From Viola odorata (lineage: Eukaryota > Streptophyta > Magnoliopsida > Malpighiales > Violaceae), in the NCBI GenBank assembly GCA_963691705.1, contig OY829542.1, positions 39,852,579-39,916,578 of the forward strand: a DNA stretch of 64,000 nt, written 5' to 3'. The stretch's first letter is position 1. Each line of letters starts with the position of its first letter. This document shows positions 21,382-32,262 of this stretch, in pieces. The notes below the pieces were generated by a model. That model was not told where the DNA came from, did no database searches, and saw nothing but the letters and a program-made list of their open reading frames with translations. The position numbers and the translations under genes are program-made.

Positions 21382-21400
21382 TAAGCCCAACTGAAAATGA
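21382..21400 (-). other. Motif adjoining the 3' LTR of B
   Basis: On the - strand CTCATTTTCAGTTGGGCTTA directly precedes the LTR, where a polypurine tract is expected, but it is not purine-rich. The same motif occurs again 1.5 kb inward at 22919-22939. From 21401 to 22318 I see no gene, only the degenerate repeat near 21960-22110 described under A. Confidence 0.5.
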
Positions 21401-22383
21401 GCTCGAGTGTTCACTAAGGGCTGTCATTCCCTGTCTATGTCTGGTATCTTAGGTGAGGGTCCTTTCGTCCTTATGGCGATATATTTGCGAGCTTCTTTGT
21501 CTCTTTCGATACGACAAAGAACAATTGAACGTTAGGTAGCGCCTAGGTCGGGAGCTTTCCTCCGAGCAAGCGGGTTCCGGTCTTCATGCTTGTCCAAAGA
21601 CCCGTCCTCATGGGGTGCCAAGGAATCAGCGAGAGACTCCGCTAACTCGTCCAGAACCGTTAGGATGTCATTTTCGCCTAGTGGTATTAACCCGCCTAGG
21701 CCATCAGTAGTGCTTAGAAGGTTGCAAACTCGTCTGTGTCGTAGGAGAGTTATTGACGCTGACGGACCACTGTTGACGTCGCCGCGGACTGCGATCAGGT
21801 TCATACCGTTGAGTTAGGTTCGCATACGTTCCGGGTCCATCGGCATTTCGGGCAAACTGCAAACACGCAGAGGAGATAGGCATTCTACGGAGATATTAGT
21901 AATCTTTGTACTTACAGGGATTTTGAGAACACGCGGGTTCTTTCTATCCTTTCCGCTCATGGAGTCAGCGATATTGACGCGGCTTTATGCCATCAGCTGC
22001 CTACGATTTGTGCGGCTTTATACCACCAGATACCCGCGATATCGACGAGGCTTTACACTGCTAGGAGCTACCTGCGACATCAACGCGGCCATATAATATG
22101 GATACCTACAACCGTACTGCTTTTATGTCATGGCTACCCGTAATATCGCGCTCCTTCGCGTTTTCCAGGATTCTAGCTCGTACTCCTCTTGAGTAACTGC
22201 ATCGTTAGCAGCATACAGACGTCGATCCTCGTTCCCGCTTCAGGTCCATCGGTCTTTGATGGTAACGGGGGGGCTCGTCTTTTGAGGACCTCCTCTTTCC
22301 AAAGGCCCATTTCTCGGAGCCTATAAATCTGAGAGCTTTCTTCACTCAAGTTCATCTCATCTCTTTCTTTCGCAATCTGCATC

Positions 22384-22761
22384 ATGGATCATTTGACCAA
22401 AAATTTCCTCCTTTCCAAGGGCCATACTCTCAAGAACCTCAATGATGGTTACGTCAGGTTCCTGGAGAACATGCGGATCAAGACCTCCGAGGATATCTTG
22501 GAGTTGCAAGGGATGCTGACCCCACTCCATTCCAGGCTGGGAGCTACATCTCTGGAGGATTTCAGTCGTTTAGAGAGTGTGTCGAAGCTGGCCACCTCCA
22601 TCTCTCGGATTCAAATGGTGATCGCCATGCTGCAGTAGCGTAAGGACATGCTGGGGTGCTGCTTGAAGGGAATGAGGGTCACCTCTACTGACCTCACTCT
22701 GGTCATGGACTCCCTGAGAGACATTCGTGACATACCTGAGGATGCTGGCTCTGACGCCTGA
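22384..22761 (+). pseudogene. aG1 of element B, one nonsense codon
   Basis: This matches aG1 of A over its whole length (MDHLTKNFLLSKGHTLKN to the acidic end). A TAG at 22636-22638 replaces the second Gln of the MLQQRKDML run, a C-to-T change. The frame is otherwise intact to TGA at 22759. TATA box at 22319-22329. Confidence 0.78.
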
Positions 22762-23243
22762 CGGCGGTGGCTCCCTTTGAGCCTTTTTTCTCTTTCTCTA
22801 TTTACGCAACTGTACTTTTCGGCCGTTAGGCCATAATAAATAAACTGTTTTTATTATGCCCTTTGTAACTGTTCTTCTTCTTCAATGCGCCCTTTGTCCT
22901 TTTTCGATTGGAGGCATCCTCAGCCCAACTGAAAATGAGTCAGTCATTGGACGGCTTTTTCACGATGGTTTCCTCGCTAACCGTTCTGCATTAATTTTGC
23001 GCCGCCGCTTCCTTGCCAACTGATTGGGCTAATTTTTTATTTTCCTCGATCTGTGGGAGATTTCAACTGGTATGACTGCAAATCTAGATTTGCACTCCAG
23101 GTTGTACGCGTGTCAGTTCTCAAGAGTCGCGCCGGATGATCGAAAAACTTCTCCCCCTTTTTTGGCTATTAAATGGGATCCTATCCCATTTTTCCATTCA
23201 TCTTCTTGCTTATTTTTCCTCTCGGCAGGTTGCCTGTGATTTC

Positions 23244-23666
23244 ATGGCTGATTCTCATTTTTTGGATATTGCTGCGCGGGATTCTTTGCCAACTCCTCCG
23301 ACTTTGCCAGATTCAGACAATCCTCCTCCGTCGCCTCCATGGAGGCCGTTCGTCCCCCGGCGGGGTTGCAAAAGGCTGGGGAAAAATACCTTAAAGGTGT
23401 CTAAAACTCTTTCTAATTCTTCCGCCCCTTCTGTTCAAAAGGGGGATGAACCATCTCTTCTTCCTCACTATTCGCCAAAAATGGCTCTCCCTGCCAGCGT
23501 GGGTGTGGAAGCGGTGACGTCAGCCGCTGAGGAGGAGTCCAGTCGATCAACGATACGCATAGGAAAGAGGGTTGATGAGCCTTTTCCTCCCATCAATAAG
23601 GAGCTATCGTTCTCAGATGATGATGTAGTTTATTGTTATGGTATCTCTTGGTCTGATGGTGATTAG
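23244..23666 (+). CDS. aG2 of element B: small Pro-rich basic/acidic protein, intact
   Basis: The open frame has 140 codons and starts MADSHFLD, the start shared with A and E; an upstream in-frame ATG at 23136 is not conserved. It has the proline run (DNPPPSPPWRP), a weaker basic stretch than in A, a Ser-rich middle and the conserved tail DDDVVYCYGISWSDGD. TATA-like ggctattaaatgg lies near 23164-23176. The function is unknown. It is the only antisense gene of B without a lesion. Confidence 0.75.
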   Translation: MADSHFLDIAARDSLPTPPTLPDSDNPPPSPPWRPFVPRRGCKRLGKNTLKVSKTLSNSSAPSVQKGDEPSLLPHYSPKMALPASVGVEAVTSAAEEESSRSTIRIGKRVDEPFPPINKELSFSDDDVVYCYGISWSDGD

Positions 23667-23897
23667 TTTAGCGGGTCTTGCTTCTTTATAGATGCCGTAT
23701 GGCTTTTTCAAAAATGAATAAGATAACGCTTCATTTTCCTTTTGTTCTCCTATTGCCTTCCCGCATCATTTCTTTAAACATTAAGGGTTGCCACGGAGGG
23801 ATATCTATTGCTGGGTGCAACTGTCTTTCGGTTTTTTGTCAGTAACTGTCTTCTCCCAAAGACATAAATGACTGTCCACGCGTCGCTTTCTGCTCCG

Positions 23898-23950
23898 CAC
23901 GTGTTTCACTTTTACAGGCTGTCTCTTCTTCAAGTTTGACTTTATAAGGG
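23898..23950 (+). promoter_or_regulatory. aG3 promoter, element B: G-box and TATA box
   Basis: CACGTG at 23898-23903 and tttataaggg at 23941-23950 lie about 190 bp before the aG3 start codon, in the same arrangement as in A and E. Confidence 0.6.
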
Positions 23951-24138
23951 AACCGCTATTCTCTTTTATTACTTTTGCCAATATTTCGAAATTTTTCACA
24001 CTTTCTCTTTCTCCTGTGCTTCTTCCTGCTCAAGAGAAGTTTCTACAACTGTTCCCCGGCGCCGATGGCCTGTTACTGGCTTTTTTGTTCCAGGTATTCT
24101 GTTCCTCTCTCGTCGTAGTTTTATTTTTTCAGTCCCTT

Positions 24139-26340
24139 ATGTCTCATATTAAAGCCTCTACGAGTGCCGAAAATCCCATAGATCTCGAGGCTAGGAGAGC
24201 TCGTAGTATTTTTGATTGTAATGAAGTTTTGAGGGCAGAGTTAGAGGAGAACGGTATCACCTTCCCCTTGGGTTGCCGCCCTTATATCCCTACGAAGGAT
24301 ATTTGGCTCCATGATGCCATGTGGGGAACGTTCCGGCTGGTTTATTTCAAGATGTTCCTCTATGGGTTTCATCTTCCGATCCATACTTCTCTGATGAAGC
24401 TGCTAAATCATTACGATCTCAATCCCGTACAAATAACTCAGCCTTCCTGGTGTGGGATTTATGCCTTTCTTCGGGCATGCGAGATGAAACATATTTTCAC
24501 TCCATCCCTCGATCTGATCCGCACATTTTTCAGCTTGAGCTATCGTGACTGCTTGGTGGATATCACCCCAAGATGGAATGAGGCCATAGTGCAATTTTTC
24601 TGGCAGAACTTTCAAGTTTTTGAGGATAACGTGGTCAACTGGAAAAATGGCTTCTTCACCCTTCGCCTGCCGTCCCGCTGGTGGCGTGGGGGTTTTAACC
24701 GAGAGATTACCAGCGCCGCTTGGAAAAAACTAGAAGTGTTATCTAGCATTGATGTGTCCCATGTTACCGCCCTGTTAGAAATAGAAGGGCCTTTCCGCAT
24801 TCGGAAATTTGCTCGGTTCAGACCCTTGAAAGAGTGTGTCGTTGGTGAGTTTTTCTTTTGCCATGTTATCGCTTTGATTTGCTTGCTGCATTAACATGCT
24901 TCGCTGGCAGGTAGCGCTGAGGGTCGTTCTTCCGGGGGGAATAGCACTCCTCTAAACGTGGTGCCGCTTCAGACGTTACCTCATTCTTCACCGCCTGAAA
25001 GTTACAGCCATCCGACTATTCCGCCGAGGAGAAAGAGAATTAAGACCGTCGCAACACGCAGTGCTTCCGCTCAACCTTCTCACTTTCTTGAGAATTGGTT
25101 GTCGCCTCGGGGCAGGGGAGCGACTCTGAGTTGTCCTGTGAGTGGAATGGTTGATAGCGATAGTGAGAGCATGAATGCCGGTTCTGAACTACGTCACGAC
25201 ACCCTTCCCCAACGAGTGAAGCTTAGGGCGAGAAAAAATGATTCCGCGGTGGAGTCAACCGAGGACGACAACCAAGAGATGGCTGCCGAGACGGAGCGTC
25301 TCCAAAAAAAAATTCGTAAAGAGAAGACTGGTCCACCGATTCCTCCCTTGAGGGAAGTTAACGCAGTTCCTATCGCGTAGATTGACACTTCTCATCTCGC
25401 GAGTACCTCGCAAGTAGCAGAGGTTGTCAAGGTGTCTTCCATTCCTTCCAACGCTAATTAGGTTTCAGCGGCGGTGGACTCACCCTTGCCGCCTGGTGGC
25501 CCTAGTTCTCCGATCTCTTCCTGTATTCTGGATGTGACCGTGCCAGTTTCGAACCCAAGTGTTCCTCCTGACCCTTTCCCGAGGAAGCCTCAGCCCTTAT
25601 TCCTTTCTTCAATTTCGGGCATTGGTAATTTCGCAAAAAGTTATTCTCCTCCCTATATCGCCAATCTTTCCCATCAAAGTCCTCAAGGAAATGTCGCATA
25701 GCAGCTGGATCTGTCATCTTTTGGGACTAATGGGCTTTGCGCTTCAGGGATATCGGATCCGCTAACGCGAGATGAGCCAGTAGGTTCTATAGTGGGCCAA
25801 ATGTTCAGTTCTTTGAAGGACAAGGAAGAGTTCCTGCGACATCCCCCTGAAGTTCAGCACTCACGCCTTCTTAACGACATGTTGGCCAGCTTCCGCGAGC
25901 TGCACTATTTTCTCGAGGATCAGGGCGACAAAGTTCGGCACTCTCCCGATTCGAAAGAACAACTAGACACCGCTTTGGCGAAGGTAACAGAGCTGTCAAA
26001 TCGAACCAGGGCTGAGTTGAATGAGTGTCGAGTCGAGCTCGCGCGAGAAAAGTCAAAAGGGAAGGCTAAGATAGAACTGCTGGAGGCGGAATTGGTGGCG
26101 GTCGACAAAAGAAACTCTTTCCTTCGCGAAGAGATATCGTCCCGCAACGAGGATTTGGCCAAGGTACCCTCGAAGATAGCCTGGTGGAAAAACAAGATCC
26201 TAGAAGTCTGTATCGCCGGATTTACGGATCTCCATCACCAGGGAACTGTTGATCCATCTAAGTTAGCTGATTACGCCTCCAAGAAGATAACAGATTTAGG
26301 GGAAAGCAAGGGAGATCTTCTTTCTTTCAAAGAGGACTAG
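24139..26340 (+). pseudogene. aG3 of element B: two exons, three nonsense codons in exon 2
   Basis: Exon 1 (24139-24844) is fully open and encodes the N-terminal domain (MWGTFRLVYFKMF, LNPVQITQPSWCG, CLVDITPRWN, WKNGFFTLRLPSRWWRGGFN). The intron runs 24845-24910 (66 bp, GT-AG, phase 1). Exon 2 (24911-26340) matches the 494-codon exon of E, but has TAG at 25378, 25459 and 25699. From about 25790 it is open again and gives the C-terminal coiled coil (REKSKGKAKIELLEAELVA) with KIAWWKNKI. The RNA would be spliced in the direction opposite to the genomic RNA of B. The function is unknown. Confidence 0.83.
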
Positions 26341-26613
26341 GGGAAGGGTGGCTGCAATATCCGTGCCGACCAATGAATGGCCAAGGCTGACCCTTTAGAG
26401 GATTTTCCTCTTTATTTTATATAATAACTGATCTTTATTTCTCTTCCCCGCGTTATCTCGAAAGTCGCCAGCTTGATTAACGCCATTCTGCATTATCTCC
26501 ATTGTTGCAATATCGCTCTTGTCTTATTCCAGAAAATCATTTATGCTTTCCAGTGCATTTAATGCTCACGATCCCCTTATTAATGTGAGAGAAAAGTCGT
26601 GATGGCGCAGACA

Positions 26614-26773
26614 CACGTGTCCATTTTTTATGACGCCACGGGCTACCGTGCTCTAGAATTTTAGCAAAATCGAAGCGCTAAAATTTGTACTCATTGCTTG
26701 AGTTTGTTCCTTGTGACGCTCTTACGCAACGACTGCAACGTCCGTCGTTTCCTTTGACCACTAGGGTTATAAG
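26614..26773 (+). promoter_or_regulatory. aG4 promoter, element B: G-box and TATA box
   Basis: CACGTG (26614-26619, in acacacgtgtcc) and ctagggttataag (26761-26773) lie about 330 and 170 bp before the aG4 start. The segment between shares many short blocks with A and E, such as tcgaagcg, actcattgc and cgcaacgactg. Confidence 0.63.
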
Positions 26774-28509
26774 AACCAACACTTATTTCTTTTTCTTACT
26801 TTTATCATCCTACTTTCTTCATACTCTCTCTAGCCGTCTTGTTTTCTTTCCACCGTTCAAGGCTCTCGAACTGCTTTTTCTCTAAAGGTATTTCCTATTT
26901 TCTTGCATCGTCTTCTTCGTCTTTACTTTTTATTTTCTATCATGGCCAAGACTCGCCGCCCTGAGTCGAAGTCTGCCGATGAGAACAAGATGGATATTAT
27001 GGTTAGCAGTATCACCTCTGGAATCCCTCTTAATGAGCATTTAGCCGCACATAATGTTGTTATCCCTGCCGGTTATAAGGCCACCATTCCCCCTGAGTCG
27101 ATACACTTGAACAACGTTTTGACGGGCAAGCGTAGGGTTCTGTACGCTCAAATGTTCCGTTATGGTTTCCGGCTTCCCATTGACCCTTTCATAAAACAAT
27201 TGCTTATTGCCTGCGATTTGAATCCCGTCCAATTAGCCCCAAATGCATATTGTTGTGTTTGTGCCTTTCTGGAACGTTGTAAATATAAGGGCATTACTTC
27301 CCCTTCTCTTTTGTTGCTTAAGTCGGTTTTTAAGCTGATGAAGTGTCGGGGTGTGATAACGATATTGCCCCGATACGACGATGATTCACTCAAGTCTTTT
27401 ACTTGGAAACTCCTCCACATCGAGTCTTCCGTCGAGGCTTGGAAAAAGGAGTTCTTTGTGATAAATCTTCCTGAAGCTCTTGGTTCCTGGTGGCGATCTG
27501 GGTTTAACCAAGACGTCAAGGATAATGTCTGGAGCCTTCCTCAGCGGGAACAAGGCTGGCTAGACAAATTGCTTCAACTGGAAATCAGCGTTCACATCCG
27601 TTATCTAGCATGCGGGGCTGATATCAAGGACTGCGTTAGACGTGAGTGTCGTATTGCTTCCTTCCTTATTACCGCTGATACTAATGCTAACATTATTTTG
27701 CGATCATGCAGCGACGGATCCCAATTACAAGCTTGAAAGCGTTAGGAGACGAGTGAAAAGGGCCCAGGAGAGAGAAGAAAAAGAGAGGGCCGCCTCCACG
27801 GGAGCTACCGATAACCCAACTGTACTACTTGTTGCTTCCGTGAGCCTTGCTCAAGTATCCTCTTCCTCAGCTGGTGAGGGAAATACCGACATCCCTTCAG
27901 GTATCCCCATCGTGACCGTCGCTGCCCCTCCTGTTCAGCCATCTTCTTCTAAAGTCCCTAAGGCCCTTGCCAAAGGAAAAAAGAAGAAAAGAACGAGAAG
28001 TGTTGCCGCTCTCACTCCTTCTCCGGACGCGGCAGCTTCTTCGGAAGCGCCTCCTCTTAACACTGCTATTGTGAGTGTGCTTTTTGGCCGCAATATGCTG
28101 TATATTGATGTCTGTCGTCATTTCATCTGTTTCTCTTATCTATATTTTATACTGGGTTCTTTGCAGGATACTGTTGTTGTTTCTACTTCTGCATCTCCCA
28201 TAGGCGATATGGACATGGGTTATGTGCTGGGTGGTTCCAAGAAGAGACCTCGGCCGGAGGGTGAGGGTGGAAGCTTATCCTCTACTATCGCTGCGATGGA
28301 AGTGCGACCAGACAACTCCTTCGTTTCTACGGATGTTCGCCAGAATCACCCCTCTGAGTTTCTGGTAAACATGGGTACGGCTGAGTCTTTTCGGGCTTCG
28401 CCCAATTCTTTCGGTGGGCATGTTCACTCATATGGTCCTAACTTGGACTATCAAGAGGGTTTACAGGACTTTTCGGGCTACCATCCCCACGGTTCCTACA
28501 TCGTCCAAG

Positions 28510-28514
28510 GGGGC
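28510..28514. other. Target-site duplication of element F, left copy (GGGGC)
   Basis: GGGGC at 28510-28514 abuts TGTCGCACC, and GGGGC at 41680-41684 follows the other LTR. The coding sequence of aG4 joins across it in the same frame as E. Confidence 0.85.
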
Positions 28515-30549
28515 TGTCGCACCCCCACTTTTTAGATTTTTATCCTAATACGACGCGGGTTTGGGACGAGAATGTGAGACGAAATTGGACTTATCTCAAA
28601 TGATGCTAATGAAGTCACCACCCTAATTTGTTTCTAGGTTTAGGGAACCTAAAGTCATGTATAAAAAATTGAAAAGCTAAGGCGAAGTGGGTCTGAACCT
28701 GAGAATAGTGGTTCGGGGTCGATTTATGGACTCGGGAAGGTGTTAGGCACCCGAGTCACATCCTGAAAAGGTTACCGGAGAAAGAGGTGTTTAAAAATTG
28801 TGTTTGAAAAATAAAAAGTCCTAAATTAAGAATCATTCCCAACGGATTAAATTTTAATAATTTTAAATATCATGCATACGAATATATATATGCGAAAAGC
28901 GTGAAAATAAAAGGGTGAGAAATGTTTACTTGAGAAGCGTATGGACGGTTATACCCTTTTGGATCGAAGTTAGGAAGCGTACTTGTAAAGGGCATCGATT
29001 GATTTGCCCTACAAAGTCGAGATTATTAGTTTGGGGAAAATAATAATCAACAAACAGATAAATATTTAATGACTTGTTACGAGTGAAATAATTAATTCTA
29101 GCGATTAAATACGGGTGGAATAATTTATTTAAACATTCAAAAACAGGCAGAAATAATTAATTAAATGATACAAGCATACGAATAATCAACATCAAAATTA
29201 TTGTATGCAAGTGAAATAATTATTTCTAGTGATTAAGCGCAAGCAGAATAATTTAAACGCGTAAAAGCATATGAGATTAATAATTAAACATGCAAGCACG
29301 CGAAAAATAAATAGCACAAGCATACGGAATATTAAACAAACAAACTATACAAGCATACGGGAAATTAAATAAACAGTACAAGCATACGGAAAATTAAATA
29401 AACGGTACAAGCATGCGAAAAATTAAATAAACAGTACAAGCATGGAAAGTGGATACAAAAAAACAAATGCGGAGGCTGATTTGGTGTGGCGGTGGCCGAT
29501 TGAGGCAGCGGCTGTGGTGACGTGGCCGATGGATTGGGTGTTGATTGCGGCGGTGGTTAGCGGATTGGGTATTTGGTTTGCGAAGGTGGCTTCGCCGATT
29601 GGGTATTTGGTTTGTGGCGGTGGCTTGTGGTGCGGCAGTGGCTGTGGTGCCCGAATGAGAGATGATTTGATTTGGGTTGAAATTGGAATTGAGAGATTGA
29701 GGATTATTTGTGATATTTTTGGTTTGATTTTTGGTTGTTTGGTTGGTTTTGATTTTGATTGCAGAGGTGTGGCTGGAGGTTAAAGGAAGAAGATGGGAGT
29801 TTGGTAAGCTGAATTGAGATTGGGGGGGGGGGGGGGGGGGGTAATTGATCTTTGCAGAATTGTTGCCTGAGCTCCCCCCACCCCCCCCCCCCCCCCCTCT
29901 TGCTTGTGGCTCTGGCCGTATTTAATGGAGATTGAGGTGGTGGAGGAGATGAGGTGGCCTTGGAATAGTAAGGCGGTTTGTGGGCAACAAGGCAGAACAG
30001 TGAATGTGCAGAAGTGTGCATTAATATGTATTAATGCACATTTAATGCCATACGAATGTAATATTTTTGGTTCGACCATCTAGTACAAGAACTCTTGCTA
30101 AAACCTTGAACAGAAAATGCTAAGATGTAGAATAAAATAAACTCAGACAATTAGCATACAGTGAACGATGAAAAGTTTGCTACATAGCTCGATAAAAAAA
30201 TTCGCATGTAAGTAATAAAAATTCGATCGTAAGAAAATGCTAAAAATATAAATTAACTGAAATGCAGTGAAATTGCGCGAGTTAAAATAATAATAAAAGC
30301 TAAGTAACGAATAAGTGAAATTGTTCGACCCTTGGTTTCGAGGATTTGACTCGGAACCGATACAGGCTCGAACGGAAAAAGTGATAAAAATGCAAAAAAC
30401 TACGAAATAATATTTAAATTGCAGAGAGCGTAAAACTAAATATCAGTTGGACAAAAATAAATGAAAGTATGATTTTCAGAAAATTGATGTTTGAAATGTG
30501 AAAAATATTTGATGATGAAAAATAAAAAGTCAAAAATCGGGTAGCAACA
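28515..30549 (-). repeat. 3' LTR of element F (2035 bp)
   Basis: On the + strand it begins TGTCGCACCCCC and ends GGGTAGCAACA. Compared with the other LTR, it lacks about 330-370 bp near 29476 and has expanded G (29822-29841) and C (about 29874-29897) homopolymers. It is A/T-rich with a repeated caagcatacg(a/g)aa.attaaat motif at about 29280-29450. Confidence 0.9.
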
Positions 30550-30566
30550 GTTGCCCCCTCTTTACT
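30550..30566 (-). other. Polypurine tract of element F
   Basis: The - strand reads AGTAAAGAGGGGGCAAC directly before the LTR, the position and composition expected of a plus-strand primer. It fixes the orientation of F as -. Confidence 0.7.
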
Positions 30567-30838
30567 ATCTTATAAAAAATTCGGTGCAACCGAGATTTTT
30601 GATGAGCAGTAAAGATGGTTGCTCCTGAACAGGCAATGGTCTTGAAAATGTGAAATGTAAATGGCTTGTCCCTGATACTGGGATGAAAGGTAAATGCAGA
30701 AATGTAAATGGCGCGTCCCCGATAGTGGGATGAAAAGTAAATCGGCAGAAATGTAAATGACGTCCCTGATAGTGGGGAAAAAGTAGATGATGACTTCCCT
30801 GATAATGCGGAAAAATGTAGACGATGAAATGTAAATCA

Positions 30839-31162
30839 GGCGGGGCGAGGGTCGCATTCCCAGCCCGTACCTTTGTGCAGAAATGGAAATCAGGCAGGGC
30901 GAGGGTAGCACTCGCAGTCCATACCTTTGTGCAGAAATGGAAATCAGGCAGGGCGAGGGTAGTACTCGCAGTCCATACCTTGGTGCAGAAAAGTAAATGA
31001 GGCAGGGCGAGGGTAGTACTCGCAGTCCACACCTTGGTGCAGAAAAGTAAATGAGGTAGGGCGAGGGTAGTACTCGCAGTCCATACCTTGGTGCAGAAAA
31101 GTAAATGAGGCAGGGCGAGGGTAGTACTCGCAGTCCGTACCTTTGTGCAGAAAAGTAAAGTG
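30839..31162 (-). repeat. 54-bp tandem repeat, six copies, in element F
   Basis: Copies of gg(c/t)a/cgggcgagggta...gcagtcc.tacctt.gtgcagaaa.g.aaatgag begin at 30839, 30893, 30947, 31001, 31055 and 31109, exactly 54 bp apart. The period is a multiple of three, which leaves long open frames on the - strand that I do not regard as genes. Confidence 0.9.
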
Positions 31163-31449
31163 CGAGAAATGTAAAGACGCGTGTTGTGGGACTAAGCCGC
31201 ATCAACACTCAAACAAACGCATGTTGCGGGACTGAGCCGCGTCAACATTTAGACAGGAAAGTAAATTGCGGGAAAATAAATTACCGAAGAGTAAATTGAG
31301 GAAAGGTAAATTGGGGAAAAGTAAATTGCGGAAAGGTAAATAAAGTAGATGTGAACTTCACTTGGGCGCTGCTGCCCACTGGGGGGGTTGGTGCTGAAAA
31401 TAAAGTAGATGTGAACTTCACTAGGACGCTGCTGCCTTTATTGATTGAA

Positions 31450-32262
31450 AGGTGGGGATTTAAACCGCCACACAAAAGTTCAAAAGGTGGGGTTTTTGAA
31501 CCACCACACAAAGTTTTGAAAGGTGGGGTTTGAACCGCCACACGAAGTTTTGACAGGTGGGGTGTTGAAACGCCACACGAAGTTTTGACGGGTGGGGTGT
31601 TAAAACGCCACACGAAGTTTTGACAGGTGGGGTGTTGAACCGCCACACGAAGTTTGAATGGTGGGGTTTTGAACCGCCACACAGAGTTTGAAAGGTGGGG
31701 TTTTGAACCGCCATACGAAGTTTTGAAGAGTGGGGTCTAAACCGCCACACAAAATTCTGAAAGGTGGGGTTTTGAACCACCACGCGAAGTTTTGACAGGT
31801 GCGGCTATGAACCGCCACACGAAGTTTTGACAAGTGGGGTGTTGAACCGCCACACAAAGTTTGAAAGGTGGGGTTTTGAACCACCACACAAAATTCTGAA
31901 AGGTGGGGTTTTGAACCACCACACGAAGTTTTGACAGGTGGGGCTTTGAACCGCCACACGATGTTTGAAAGGTGGGGTGTTGAACCACCACACGAAGTTT
32001 GAAAGGTGGGGATTTAAATCGCCACACAAAATTCTGAAAGGTGGGGTTTTGAACCACCACACGAAGTTTTGACAGGTGGGGTGTTGAACCGCCACACGAA
32101 GTTTGAAAGGTGGGGTGTTGAAAAGCCACACGAAGTTTTGAAAGGTGGGGTTTTGAACCGCCATACGAAGTTTGAAAGGTGGGGTTTTGAACTGCCACAC
32201 AAAGTTTTGAAAGGTGGGGCTTTGAACCGCCACACGAAAGTTTGAAAGGTGGGGTAACGTAC
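31450..32262 (-). repeat. About 35-bp tandem repeat, roughly 23 copies, in element F
   Basis: The unit is ggtggggt(t/g)ttgaaccgccacacgaagttttgac, with copies 33-37 bp apart and some decay. It lies in what would be the 3' untranslated region of F, as tandem repeats do in other large plant gypsy elements. Several - strand frames stay open through it only because of the repeat. Both sides carry scattered copies of gggcgctgctgcccactggg (31365, 34185, 35310). Confidence 0.88.

Noticed and set aside
23136..23243. Longer start for aG2 of B at 23136
   Set aside because: The upstream stretch overlaps the TATA-like box and is not conserved in A or E, while the MADSHFL start is.
30839..32262. Possible CRISPR-like array
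   Set aside because: Repeats are directly adjacent with no unique spacers, and the context is a plant retrotransposon.
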